Below, in pieces: positions 30,848 through 39,552 of a DNA stretch of 40,006 nt (position 1 is its first letter; each line of letters opens with the position of its first letter). The notes below the pieces were generated by a model, which saw nothing but the letters and a program-made list of their open reading frames with translations, did not search any database and was not told the origin of the DNA. The stretch comes from an uncultured Pelagibacteraceae bacterium (GTDB lineage: Bacteria > Pseudomonadota > Alphaproteobacteria > Pelagibacterales > Pelagibacteraceae). The position numbers were made by a program, and so were the translations under genes. The stretch is taken from contig CACFJR010000008.1 in NCBI GenBank assembly GCA_902566755.1, positions 1-40,006 of the forward strand, given 5' to 3'.

Positions 30848-31702
30848 TTACTTAGTAACTACTCTACTTATATTTATATTACCAATGTAAAACATTAAAG
30901 CAACGTATTGAATCAAAGCATAAATTGCTATTGGGGTAATATATTCTATTTCGTGAAATAATTGGGCACCAACGATAAAACCCATTGCGCCATTTTGCAA
31001 CATAGCCTCGATCATTATAGTTCTTTTTACCTTAACATCCCTTAAAGTATAACTTGTGATTATATAAACAGATGTCAATACTGAAATAATTACAACAAAT
31101 GCAATCGCTCCTGCATCAGCAAAATAACCACCTAAATTTCCTTGCTCTGTAAATATCGCAACCAATAAAATAATTATGAATAAAGCAAGGGCTGCTCTAT
31201 CAAATTTTAAATTATTTTGTTCAGAAAATCTTTTAAAATTTCCTCTCACAAGAATCCCAACAAATGTTGGTAAAGCGATAAATAAAAACATTCTAACTGA
31301 AAATTTTAGAAGGTTTAGATCAAATTCAACCGATGAAAAGAATGTAGCATAAATCTTTAAAAACATAGGAATTGTTATGAATGATATTAGTCCACATATT
31401 GAGGTGATAGTTATCGACAACGCTACATTTCCTTTTACGAGTTTGGTAGCATAATTTGACATTACTGCAGAAGGTAGAATTAATAATAAGAATACTCCAA
31501 GTTGAAATTCGGCCTGCATTGGAAAAAATGAAATAATGATAATTCCAATTAAAGGAAGTATTATCATTTGACATATAAGAGCAACAATTAGATTTCTTGG
31601 TTTTTTCAATACCTCAAAGAAATCTTTATAAGACAGATTTAGACCCAAAGAAAACATGATAAAAATCATGCCTAGTGGTCCAACGGTTTTTACAAATTCC
31701 AC
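30848..31702 (-). CDS. Bile acid:sodium symporter (BASS) family transporter
   Basis: A 284-residue integral membrane protein with nine to ten hydrophobic segments, the BASS layout. Typical blocks: GLNLSYKDFFEVLKKPR near residue 20, ILPSAVMSNYATKLVKGNVALS (core LPSAVMSNYATKL), where the family has a conserved Asn/Thr sodium-site pattern, and a final EAMLQNGAMGFIVGAQL (family Q-N-x-x-L/M). Bacterial members move organic anions such as pantoate or other carboxylates with sodium; the substrate here is unknown. It is divergent from the double-HTH regulator (110-base spacer). Confidence 0.85.
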   Translation of the reverse strand: MEFVKTVGPLGMIFIMFSLGLNLSYKDFFEVLKKPRNLIVALICQMIILPLIGIIIISFFPMQAEFQLGVFLLLILPSAVMSNYATKLVKGNVALSITITSICGLISFITIPMFLKIYATFFSSVEFDLNLLKFSVRMFLFIALPTFVGILVRGNFKRFSEQNNLKFDRAALALFIIILLVAIFTEQGNLGGYFADAGAIAFVVIISVLTSVYIITSYTLRDVKVKRTIMIEAMLQNGAMGFIVGAQLFHEIEYITPIAIYALIQYVALMFYIGNINISRVVTK

Positions 31703-31812
31703 AATTCCCTCACTCGCTTTATGAAGGAAAAAAAATAAAATTCAAGGCATTTTTGTTCATTTTGGGGTTGCTAAATCATAAAATTTAAGATTATTTGCGT
31801 AAATAATAAAAA

Positions 31813-32817
31813 ATGTCATTAAGAGAGTTAAAATTTTCAGATCAAATCCAAGAAGAACAAATAAAATCTGTCTATCACAAAAATTTTAATTATATCGTTA
31901 CAGAAAGATTTTATTTCCAACAACAATGGCTTCACGCTGCTTATAATAGATTTAAAGACTTTGATAAGTATTTAATCTTAATTCATCTAGTACACAAAAC
32001 TTTTAAAGCATACGGGGATTATCAAATCAAAAATTCATTTGATGAGTTTTACGCAAAAGAAGCTTATGAGATACAGAAAATAAATGTAATTGATTTATCA
32101 AGAGAATTATTAATTTCAAAGGAAACTACTAGAAGAAAAATTCTAGAAATGGAGAGAGATGGTGCTATTAAAAAAGATAAAAAAAAAATAATGATAAATC
32201 GTAAAGGCCAAGAGTACCAAAAACCAAAAGACTCAATACGAAACATGGCAAGATTACTTTCAAGATTTACAGATTTTTTAAGTCAAGCAGGTTATTTAGA
32301 TAAAAAAGTTGATACCTCTATTTTAGATAAAAAAATAAGAGATAATTTCACACAAATTTGGACTATCTTTTTTGAATTTCAAATACCAACTATTATAGGT
32401 TGGAAAAAATTTTTTGGAGATATAGAGACTTGGGCTATCTGGGCTCAATGTGCTTATAATCAAAATCTTGTAATGAATAAAGGTTTTAAAGAAAATTTAA
32501 GTCCAGAATTAACATCAGATAATTTCGTTGAAAAACTTAACAATTGGGGAAACCAAGGTTTAAATGCAATGACCATATCTGAGTTATCAGGAATACCAAG
32601 ACCTACAGCGCTTAGAAAATTAAACAGTTTGATAAAAAGAAAATTGCTTAAAAAAGATAAAAATAATCTCTATCTTTTATTCGGGTTGCCAAGATTGGAT
32701 ACAAATACTATTGAAAAAGATGTAACTTTAAAAACAGTTCGTGATATTAATAAAAGTAATGAAGAAAGATTTATTAGAATGTTAACGAAAATATTGAATA
32801 CTATCGTATTTAATTAA
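31813..32817 (+). CDS. Putative regulator with two winged-helix domains
   Basis: A 334-residue protein with two predicted winged-helix DNA-binding segments. The first is at about 91-130 (VIDLSRELLISKETTRRKILEMERDG), the second at about 251-290 (MTISELSGIPRPTALRKLNSLIKRKLL). Both have the helix-turn-helix spacing and a following recognition helix with Arg/Lys; the second ends in a wing-like LLKKDKNNLYLLF. The region between (about 140-240) is aromatic-rich helix, with no recognised ligand domain. No family name is certain. It may regulate the divergent symporter gene. It ends overlapping the convergent small protein by four bases. Confidence 0.7.
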   Translation: MSLRELKFSDQIQEEQIKSVYHKNFNYIVTERFYFQQQWLHAAYNRFKDFDKYLILIHLVHKTFKAYGDYQIKNSFDEFYAKEAYEIQKINVIDLSRELLISKETTRRKILEMERDGAIKKDKKKIMINRKGQEYQKPKDSIRNMARLLSRFTDFLSQAGYLDKKVDTSILDKKIRDNFTQIWTIFFEFQIPTIIGWKKFFGDIETWAIWAQCAYNQNLVMNKGFKENLSPELTSDNFVEKLNNWGNQGLNAMTISELSGIPRPTALRKLNSLIKRKLLKKDKNNLYLLFGLPRLDTNTIEKDVTLKTVRDINKSNEERFIRMLTKILNTIVFN

Positions 32818-33011
32818 AGAGACGCGATTATACCAGTGATCACTATCACTGAGCCAATTAAACCTAAGAATAAAAGATTTTCTTTTCTCTCTTTTTTCTT
32901 CTCCTCTCTTACTCTTGATAGTAAATCGTTGATATCAACTTTAATATTTGGCGTTTTCTTTAACTCTACTTGTTGATCGTAACTTGATGTTTCCCCACTC
33001 ATGGAGAGCAT
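32814..33011 (-). CDS. Small single-helix membrane protein
   Basis: A 62- to 65-residue protein: a charged N-terminal part (about 10-45, Lys/Glu/Arg-rich, coiled) and one C-terminal hydrophobic helix (NLLFLGLIGSVIVITGIIASL), so a tail-anchored inner-membrane protein facing the cytoplasm. No family recognised. Two in-frame ATGs are possible, at 33011 and 33002; the latter gives MSGETSS and cannot be ruled out. It is the last gene of the minus-strand block from the aminotransferase, after an 81-base gap that might carry its own promoter. Confidence 0.6.
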   Translation of the reverse strand: MLSMSGETSSYDQQVELKKTPNIKVDINDLLSRVREEKKKERKENLLFLGLIGSVIVITGIIASL

Positions 33012-33092
33012 TTAACACCAACTGATTCGTTCTTTCAAGAAAATCTTTGTTCAAAATGAGTTGTAGATTTTTAAGCTTTGTCCAAAATGGTC

Positions 33093-35534
33093 CTACAAAG
33101 AGTTAAGCTTTTTATCATTAAGAGGTCGGGTGATCACAGATGCTGGGTATTTTTTTTTCTCAACCTCTATCTCAAAGGCTTGTTTATCTATCTGATCACT
33201 AGTTAAGCCTGAATTAATATAGCCAAATGCTAAATTTTTGTTGTAATTAAAAGAATAACAGCCAGAAGTTGTACGACCCACAATCTTATCTTTTAAATAG
33301 ATCGGCTCGTCGTGAAGCAGAAGAGGTGCTCCTTCTTTAGAATGGTTCAAAATGAGCATTTTAAATTTTTTCTGGTCCTTTTTGTCACGTTTTTTTTCCA
33401 AAGCAGCTCTTCCAATAAAATTTATATTCTTTTTAAAACTGACAGCAAAGTTTAAACCCGCCTCAAATTGATTTTCTTCAGGTGAAATATCGTGACCCCA
33501 ATGTAAATAACCACTTTCCATCCTCATAATATCCATAGCATGCATTCCACAAAGAGAAATTTTATAAGTTTTTCCTTTGTCAATTAAAATATCAAAAAGT
33601 TTTAAAGCATTTTCTTTTTTTACATAAAGTTCAAAGCCTAATTCTCCTACATATGAAATTCTTTGAGCCCATACTTCTACATCATTTATTTTAACAAATT
33701 TAGCTGTAGCAAATTTAAAGTTTTCATTAGAAAAATCATCAGAACTTATTGAAGAAATCATATCTCTACTTTTTGGTCCAAATAAACCCAAACAACAATA
33801 GTCTTCTGTAACGTCTGTTAACTTAACATCTTTAGAAATATATTTTAGAATATGAAATTTATCATGTTCTCTATTTGCAGCAGAAGAAACAATTCTAAAA
33901 TAATTCTTTTTAATACAAATAACAGTTAAATCAGTCTCAATTCCACCATCTGAATTCAACATTTGAGTATATTTAATTTTACCAGGTTCATTTGGGATAT
34001 TGGCTGTACATAATATTTGTAATTCTTCATGTGCTTTTTCACTTTTTAAATCAAATTTTGAAAATGGAGATAGTTCAAATAAACCTACATTTGATCTTGC
34101 GTTTTTTGTTTCAAACTCTGCACTTGGATACCAGTTTTGATAGTTATAGCTATATTTGTAATCTTTATTTTTTTCATCTTTAGAAAACCACATTGGTCTT
34201 TCATAACCACCCGATACTCCAAAACATGCGCCATGATCTTTTAATCTATCGTGATAAGGAAGAGTAATTACATTTCTTGAAGTTTTGTGTTGTTTATAAG
34301 GCCAGTGCATTCCATATAAATCGCCAAGTGTTTCTGTGACTCTTTCTTTAATAAAATTAATACCAGAATGAAATTTTTGAAATCTTTTAATGTCATAACT
34401 AAAAATATCTTCATTAATATGACCATTCATCATCCATTCAGCGGTAACTTTTCCAACACCTCCAGCACTTGCTATTCCAATACTATTTAAACCACAACAA
34501 ACAAAAAAGTTTTTAACTTCAGGAACTTCACCTAATAAAGTATTTGTGTCTGGTGTAAAAGATTCTGGTCCAGCAAAAAACTTTCTTATTCCTGTTTTTT
34601 CAAGAATTGGAAATCTTTTCATACATGCATTTAAATATGGTTCAAAATGTTCAAGATTTTCTGGAAACTCACCGAAAGAAAAATCTTCTGGAACTTTATT
34701 TGTTTTATCAAATGCAGGAATAGATTTTCCTTCAAATATTCCTAAAAGTAATTTTCCTGCATCCTCTTTAAAATAAGTTCTGCTATCAAAATCTCTTATT
34801 ACTGGTAAATTTTTTGGGACTTCTTTAATCGGTTCAGTAATTACATAAAAGTGTTCAGCAGGATATAATGGAATACTTACACCTAATTTTTCTCCAATTT
34901 GTCTTGACCACATCCCTGTTGCTAAAACAATATACTCACATTCAATTTTTTCTCCGTTAACAACAACGCCTTCTATTCTTTTGTTTTTAACTAAAATATC
35001 TTCAACAGGCGAGTCTTCAAAAATTTTTGCTCCTTCTGCTCTTGCAGCTTTAGCAAGTAATTGAGTAATTCCTGAAGGATCACCTGATCCATCTCCTGGC
35101 ATTAAAATACCACCTAACAAATCATCATTTTTAATTAATGGAACTTTTTCTTTTATTTGATCTTTGTTTAAAATTTGAACATCAACATCAAAAAGTTGAG
35201 CAGTAGTTGCTTGTCTTTTTAATTCTTGCCATCTACACTCTTCTTGAGCAATTGACATTGCACCATTTAAACGAAGTCCAGCAGAATGATCTACTTTCTT
35301 TTCAAGTTCTTTATAAAGATCAAGAGAATACTTTCTAATTTTTGTAATTGTTGCAGATGGGCCTAATTGACTTACTAATCCAGCTGCGTGCCAAGTGGTA
35401 CCTGAAGTAAGTTTATCTCTTTCTAAAAGAATAACATCTTTCCATCCAAACTTTGCTAAATGATAAGCACAAGAACATCCAACAACCCCACCACCAATAA
35501 CAATAACTTTAGCTGAGCTAGGGATTTTTTTCAT
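33093..35534 (-). CDS. Dimethylglycine/sarcosine dehydrogenase-like FAD protein (DAO plus GcvT domains)
   Basis: An 813-residue two-domain flavoprotein. Residues 8-400 form a DAO-type FAD domain: VIVIGGGVVGCSCAYHLA (10-27) and TTWHAAGL with His49, the position where dimethylglycine and sarcosine dehydrogenases hold FAD covalently. A linker (about 400-440) precedes a C-terminal GcvT-like tetrahydrofolate-binding domain (about 440-800), with DYCCLGLFGPKSRD and a late block containing GCYSFNYNKNLAFGYI. It is predicted to demethylate N-methylated glycine, passing the one-carbon unit to tetrahydrofolate. It follows a small secreted protein gene, after 4 bases, in the operon with alanine dehydrogenase and the aminotransferase. 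The exact amine substrate cannot be told from sequence. Confidence 0.92.
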   Translation of the reverse strand: MKKIPSSAKVIVIGGGVVGCSCAYHLAKFGWKDVILLERDKLTSGTTWHAAGLVSQLGPSATITKIRKYSLDLYKELEKKVDHSAGLRLNGAMSIAQEECRWQELKRQATTAQLFDVDVQILNKDQIKEKVPLIKNDDLLGGILMPGDGSGDPSGITQLLAKAARAEGAKIFEDSPVEDILVKNKRIEGVVVNGEKIECEYIVLATGMWSRQIGEKLGVSIPLYPAEHFYVITEPIKEVPKNLPVIRDFDSRTYFKEDAGKLLLGIFEGKSIPAFDKTNKVPEDFSFGEFPENLEHFEPYLNACMKRFPILEKTGIRKFFAGPESFTPDTNTLLGEVPEVKNFFVCCGLNSIGIASAGGVGKVTAEWMMNGHINEDIFSYDIKRFQKFHSGINFIKERVTETLGDLYGMHWPYKQHKTSRNVITLPYHDRLKDHGACFGVSGGYERPMWFSKDEKNKDYKYSYNYQNWYPSAEFETKNARSNVGLFELSPFSKFDLKSEKAHEELQILCTANIPNEPGKIKYTQMLNSDGGIETDLTVICIKKNYFRIVSSAANREHDKFHILKYISKDVKLTDVTEDYCCLGLFGPKSRDMISSISSDDFSNENFKFATAKFVKINDVEVWAQRISYVGELGFELYVKKENALKLFDILIDKGKTYKISLCGMHAMDIMRMESGYLHWGHDISPEENQFEAGLNFAVSFKKNINFIGRAALEKKRDKKDQKKFKMLILNHSKEGAPLLLHDEPIYLKDKIVGRTTSGCYSFNYNKNLAFGYINSGLTSDQIDKQAFEIEVEKKKYPASVITRPLNDKKLNSL

Positions 35535-35538
35535 CTTA

Positions 35539-35871
35539 TTAATAACAATTTTTAGTATAGCTACCTGATATTCCTGTATTTCTATCTTTTTTATTTACTA
35601 TCAAAGTATTCTGGACAAGATTTAAAGTCACGTCATAAGTAAAACCACTTTTTCCTTTCAGATATCCTGAAACATAAGTATCGTCTCTACTTACAATTTT
35701 ATATTTATTAACTGCTTTCCCAAAGTATTCGTACATATATTTTTTATCTACTATTAATGGTTGTTCATCGCATGTCAGATTGACAGTTATTTCATCACAA
35801 TTAAACAAACAAAATGCATAAGATTTGCTGAAGTAAGATAAATAAAAAATAATAATCAAAATAAACTTCAT
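35539..35871 (-). CDS. Small secreted Cys-containing protein
   Basis: A 110-residue protein with a signal peptide (MKFILIIIFYLSYFSKSYA, about 1-19). The mature part has four Cys (two in FCLFNCDE, one in LTCDE, one at the C-terminal end NCY) and alternating residues that look like beta strands: VNLTCDEQPLIVDKKYMYEY, SGYLKGKSGFTYDVTLNLV. No family recognised. It is squeezed between alanine dehydrogenase (6-base gap) and the large dehydrogenase (4-base gap), so it is cotranscribed, though its role in that pathway is unclear. A possible operon passenger. Confidence 0.65.
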   Translation of the reverse strand: MKFILIIIFYLSYFSKSYAFCLFNCDEITVNLTCDEQPLIVDKKYMYEYFGKAVNKYKIVSRDDTYVSGYLKGKSGFTYDVTLNLVQNTLIVNKKDRNTGISGSYTKNCY

Positions 35872-35877
35872 TAATAA

Positions 35878-36996
35878 TTAATTTTTGATTGCTTCCCCGG
35901 CACTTACATATTCGTGACCAAAAACATCTGCAACAGCTTTATAAGTTACACTTCCTTTATGAACATTAAGTCCTGCTAAGAAGTTCTTATCTTCACCTAA
36001 AGCTTTTTGATAACCTTTGTTTGCTAATTTTACCAAGTACGGAAGAGTTGCTTTATTAAGTGCAAATGTGGAAGTTCTAGGAACTCCACCTGGCATATTA
36101 GCTACGCAATAGTGAACAACATCATTAACTATATAAGTTGGGTCACCATGAGTGGTTGGTTTACTTGTTTCAACACATCCACCTTGGTCGATTGCAACAT
36201 CGACTATTACAGAACCTCTTTTCATTAATTTAAGCATGTCTTTGGTAACTAATTTTGGAGCTTCTGCCCCAGGTATTAAAACTCCACCAACTAATAAATC
36301 AGCCTCAGAAACTAACTTATTCAAATCAACTTTATCACTTTGCTCTGGAATAATTTTATCACCAAACATTTTAACTAGTTGTTTTAATCTTTCTTCTGAC
36401 TTATCAACTATATGAACTTTAGCTCTCATACCTGTTGCAATAATTGCAGCGTTCTCTCCAACTACTCCGCCACCAAGAATTAATACATTTGCTGGTTCAC
36501 CCCCAGGTGCTCCACCTAATAAAATACCTCTACCCTTTTGATTTTTTTCCAAACAATGTGCTCCAGCTTGAACTGACATACGCCCAGCAACTGCACTCAT
36601 TGGTGCAAGTAATGGAAGTCTGCCATTATCATCTGTTACAGTTTCATAAGCAATATTAATACTTTTAGATTTAATCAATCCTGCTGTGAGTTCTTTTGCG
36701 GCTGCTAAATGAAGATAAGTATAAAGAATTTGATTTTCTCTTAACATATCTACCTCAGCTTTTTGAGGCTCTTTTACTTTTACTATTATGTCTGCATCAT
36801 TAAAAATATCACCAGCTGTTTTTACAATTTTTGCACCAGCTTTAGTATATTGATCGTTATCAAAACCAGCTTCGAAACCACCATTGTTTTCAACTAAAAC
36901 TTCATGACCCTCACTTATTAAAGTTTTCACACTTTCAGGGGTTAAACCAATTCTTGTTTCTTGAGGTTTTATCTCTTTGGGGACACCAATTTTCAT
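35878..36996 (-). CDS. ald: Alanine dehydrogenase
   Basis: Oxidises L-alanine to pyruvate and ammonia with NAD+, or the reverse. At 372 residues it has standard length. Active-site residues fall at the family positions: Arg15 in ETRIGLTP, Lys75 in VKVKEPQ and His96 in YLHLAAAK. The NAD loop is VLILGGGVVGENAA (about 172-185). The later catalytic region includes VIVDVAIDQGGCVETS and PGGVPRTSTFAL. With the class III aminotransferase directly upstream (8-base gap) that produces alanine from pyruvate, it would regenerate pyruvate and release ammonium. Confidence 0.96.
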   Translation of the reverse strand: MKIGVPKEIKPQETRIGLTPESVKTLISEGHEVLVENNGGFEAGFDNDQYTKAGAKIVKTAGDIFNDADIIVKVKEPQKAEVDMLRENQILYTYLHLAAAKELTAGLIKSKSINIAYETVTDDNGRLPLLAPMSAVAGRMSVQAGAHCLEKNQKGRGILLGGAPGGEPANVLILGGGVVGENAAIIATGMRAKVHIVDKSEERLKQLVKMFGDKIIPEQSDKVDLNKLVSEADLLVGGVLIPGAEAPKLVTKDMLKLMKRGSVIVDVAIDQGGCVETSKPTTHGDPTYIVNDVVHYCVANMPGGVPRTSTFALNKATLPYLVKLANKGYQKALGEDKNFLAGLNVHKGSVTYKAVADVFGHEYVSAGEAIKN

Positions 36997-37004
36997 AAAG
37001 AAAA

Positions 37005-38345
37005 TTAATTTTTTTTACTTTTACTGTAATTAGTAATTCCAGTTCTTAATTTTTCTATTATTTCATCAATATGTTTTTTTTCACATATAAACATAGGTGC
37101 AATAATAAGTGCATCACCTGTTGCTTTGAAATTAACTCCAGCATCATAACAATGTTTGAAAGTTGCAAGCCCCGCTTTACCAGGTTTTCCATCCATTTTA
37201 ATATCTATTCCACCCATCATTCCATATCCTCTTATGTTTTCCACAACATCAATATCTTTTAATGAAAATAAACCTTCTTGGAAATAAGGAGCTAATTCTT
37301 TTGCTCTTTTAAAAATATCTTCTTTTTCAAAAATATCCTGAACAGCTAAAGCAGCAGCTACAGATATAGGAATTCCAGAATATGTGTATCCATGAAATAA
37401 TTCTACAGCACCTTTAGGAGAAGCATCCATGACTGCATCATAAATTTCTTCTTTACATGCAACAACACCAAACGGAACGATACCATTAGTTGTTGCTTTT
37501 GCCATGGTCATAATATCTGGTGTTACCCCAAATTCTTGTGCACCAAAAGCAGAACCTGTTCTACCCCATCCTGTTATTACTTCATCAAAAATTAAAAGAA
37601 TATTATGTTTATCACAAAGTTCTCTTAATCTTTGTAAGTATCCAACTGGAGGAACAAGTGTTCCAGTCGAACCTGCAATTGGTTCAACAATGCATGCTGC
37701 AATATTTTCTGATCCAAAGTTTGTACAAATTCTTTCTAAGTCATTTGCAATATCAGCGCCAGTTTCTGGTTGACCGGATACAAATTTATGCTCATCTAAG
37801 TGTGTATGTCTCATATGGACTACACCTGGCATCAAAACACTTGCATATGCTTTAACGTTATTAATCATACCGCCCACAGAAGTAGCTCCAATATTCATTC
37901 CGTGGTATGCTCTTTCTCGTCCAACAAATCTAAACCTTTGACCTTCACCTCTTGCTTTATGATACGCTACACTAATTTTTATTGCAGTCTCTACAGCAGT
38001 AGATCCACAAATTGTATAAAAAATTCTATTTAAATTTCCTGGAGTATGTTTTGAAATTCTAGTTGCTAATTCAAAAGATCCGCCAAAACCTTGTTGAAAG
38101 GGTTGAGCATAATCTAATGTTTTTAATTGATTTGTAATTGCATCAATAATTTCCATTCGACCATGACCAAGTGGATTACAAAAAAGTCCAGAGCTTGCAT
38201 CTATTTGAGTATTTCCCTCGTGGTTTTTTAGATAAACGCCTTTTGCTTCTGTAATTAATCTTGGTCTTTCTTTAAAATCTTTATTGGATGTAAATGGCAT
38301 CCAATGCTCATTGAGTGAATTTGGTATTGATGGTTTTTGACTCAT
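37005..38345 (-). CDS. Class III aminotransferase (omega-amino acid / taurine:pyruvate type)
   Basis: A PLP-dependent aminotransferase of 446 residues. The PLP lysine is Lys283 in MAKATTNGIVPFG; Asp254 is in IFDEVITGWGRTG; Glu221 is in CIVEPIAGSTGT; and NEHWMPFTSNKDFKERPRL is the omega-amino-acid:pyruvate N-terminal pattern. The family transfers the amino group of taurine, beta-alanine or related compounds to pyruvate, forming alanine. Here it lies next to alanine dehydrogenase and is divergent from taurine-type uptake genes, which favours taurine or a similar omega-amine as substrate; beta-alanine or GABA are alternatives. It is the first gene of the minus-strand operon. A weak AGGAA ribosome binding site lies about 10 bases before the ATG. 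Confidence 0.9.
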   Translation of the reverse strand: MSQKPSIPNSLNEHWMPFTSNKDFKERPRLITEAKGVYLKNHEGNTQIDASSGLFCNPLGHGRMEIIDAITNQLKTLDYAQPFQQGFGGSFELATRISKHTPGNLNRIFYTICGSTAVETAIKISVAYHKARGEGQRFRFVGRERAYHGMNIGATSVGGMINNVKAYASVLMPGVVHMRHTHLDEHKFVSGQPETGADIANDLERICTNFGSENIAACIVEPIAGSTGTLVPPVGYLQRLRELCDKHNILLIFDEVITGWGRTGSAFGAQEFGVTPDIMTMAKATTNGIVPFGVVACKEEIYDAVMDASPKGAVELFHGYTYSGIPISVAAALAVQDIFEKEDIFKRAKELAPYFQEGLFSLKDIDVVENIRGYGMMGGIDIKMDGKPGKAGLATFKHCYDAGVNFKATGDALIIAPMFICEKKHIDEIIEKLRTGITNYSKSKKN

Positions 38346-38525
38346 TTTTATTTATTCCTAATAATTAAACTAATTAATTTTAATTAACTATAAAAATCTA
38401 TTATAGCAGCACAACTAAAAATTGAATAGTCTATTTTGACACCCATTCCTGTTAACAACTTTATTTACTTCTGGTCTATTTTCAACTTAAATACCGCTTA
38501 TAAATTTAAATAAGGAGAGGAATAA
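38346..38525. other. Divergent regulatory spacer between aminotransferase and tauA
   Basis: A 180-base region that must contain the promoters of both the aminotransferase operon and tauA. It holds a TTGACA at 38436-38441, a GTTAAC palindrome near 38451-38456 and a strong AAGGAGAGGA ribosome binding site just before tauA. No stable hairpin is seen, so a riboswitch is unlikely. Confidence 0.5.
38436..38465 (+). promoter_or_regulatory. Possible promoter of tauA
   Basis: TTGACA (38436-38441) is a perfect -35 box, followed 18 bases later by TTTATT (38460-38465), a weak -10. This would place the transcript start about 50 bases before the tauA ATG. A TATAAA at 38499-38504 is an alternative -10, without a good -35. 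Confidence 0.35.
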
Positions 38526-39467
38526 ATGAGAAAAATACTTAGTTTTATTCTTGGAAGTATATTAGCTCTTAACTTAACTATTTCAGTTGCTAATTCAGCT
38601 GCAAAAGAGGTTAGAGTTGCTTACTTTTTAGAATGGCCTAGTCCAAACCTAGAGGACATGCAGAAGAAAAATTTTGCTAAAGCTTTAGGTGTACCGGTTA
38701 AGTGGACTAACTTCACAAATGGTGGAGCAATGACTGACGCTATGTTAGCGGGAGACATCGATATTTCTTACTCACAAGGTTTAGTACCTTTCATAAACGC
38801 GGTTAAATCTAAAGCACCTATCAAACTTGTAGATATAGCTATGGAATATGGAATGGGTGGAACAACTTGTGTAACGTCCAATGCTTCAGGTATTACAAAA
38901 GCTAATGCTACTGAACTTGAAGGTAAAAAAGTTGCTGTACCACTAGGAACAATGGCTGAATACGTTTTTGATGAAAGTATGAAAGTTGTTGGCGCAGACA
39001 GAAAAAAAATGGATATCATTCAAATGGATCCTGAAGAAGGTGCTGCTGCTTTAGTAAGCGGTGATGTTGTAATGGCATGTTTATTTGGTGGTAATTCAAT
39101 TAAAGCTGCAACAGCTGTTGGAACAAGACTACTTACAGTTCAAGAAGCAAGAGACGCTGGTATATTAGGAATAGACATTACTTCAGTAACTACTAAGTTT
39201 ATGAAGGAAAATCCTGAAATGCTAAGAACTTTTATTGAAGTTACTCATGAAGCTAATGCTAGATACAAAGCTGGTAAAAGCGACATGAATTCTATGTCTA
39301 AAGCTTCTGAAATGAAAGTTGGTGATATGAAAGAAACTTTAAGTGGTTTCAAATTTTTAACACCAGCAGAGACTAAGCAATCTATGACTAAAGGAAATCT
39401 TGATGCATTCTTAAAAGGAATGGGAACACCTAGAGGAAACGTAGACACTAGTTTCTTACCTTTATAA
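38526..39467 (+). CDS. tauA: Taurine-type ABC transporter substrate-binding protein
   Basis: A periplasmic binding protein of 313 residues with a signal peptide (MRKILSFILGSILALNLTIS, cleavage near Ala25). The mature protein shows the TauA/SsuA/NitT pattern: VRVAYFLEWPSPNLE, FTNGGAMTDAMLAGDIDISYSQG (core GGAMTDAMLAGDID), VAVPLGTMAEYVF and GGNSIKAATAVGTRL. It binds a sulfonate or similar amine, and hands it to the ATPase encoded next (39553) and a permease beyond the window. A strong AAGGAGAGGA site precedes the ATG. It is divergent from an omega-aminotransferase, which supports taurine or a related compound as substrate. Confidence 0.9.
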   Translation: MRKILSFILGSILALNLTISVANSAAKEVRVAYFLEWPSPNLEDMQKKNFAKALGVPVKWTNFTNGGAMTDAMLAGDIDISYSQGLVPFINAVKSKAPIKLVDIAMEYGMGGTTCVTSNASGITKANATELEGKKVAVPLGTMAEYVFDESMKVVGADRKKMDIIQMDPEEGAAALVSGDVVMACLFGGNSIKAATAVGTRLLTVQEARDAGILGIDITSVTTKFMKENPEMLRTFIEVTHEANARYKAGKSDMNSMSKASEMKVGDMKETLSGFKFLTPAETKQSMTKGNLDAFLKGMGTPRGNVDTSFLPL

Positions 39468-39485
39468 TCATAAGGTTAAATATTT

Positions 39486-39525
39486 AAATAGGCGCCAATT
39501 TTTTTAATTGGTGCCTATTTTTTTT
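39486..39525 (+). terminator. Stem-loop after tauA (intra-operon attenuator)
   Basis: AAATAGGCGCCAATT (39486-39500) pairs with AATTGGTGCCTATTT (39506-39520), 15 bp with one G-U pair, around a five-T loop and followed by a T run to 39525. It starts 18 bases after the tauA stop and lies 27 bases before the tauB ATG. It should end part of the transcripts or protect the tauA message end, keeping the binding protein more abundant than the ATPase. Confidence 0.85.
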
Positions 39526-39552
39526 ATATAAATTTTAATGTAAGGTCTTGTT

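Noticed and set aside
33040-33092. Imperfect repeat TTGTTCAAAATG / TTGTCCAAAATGG and a weak inverted repeat beside the dehydrogenase stop
   Set aside because: The pairing needs an internal loop and is not followed by a T run on the coding strand, so a terminator or protein site is not supported.
38346-38525. Glycine- or SAM-type riboswitch before tauA or the aminotransferase
   Set aside because: The characteristic conserved core sequences are absent and the region lacks strong helices.
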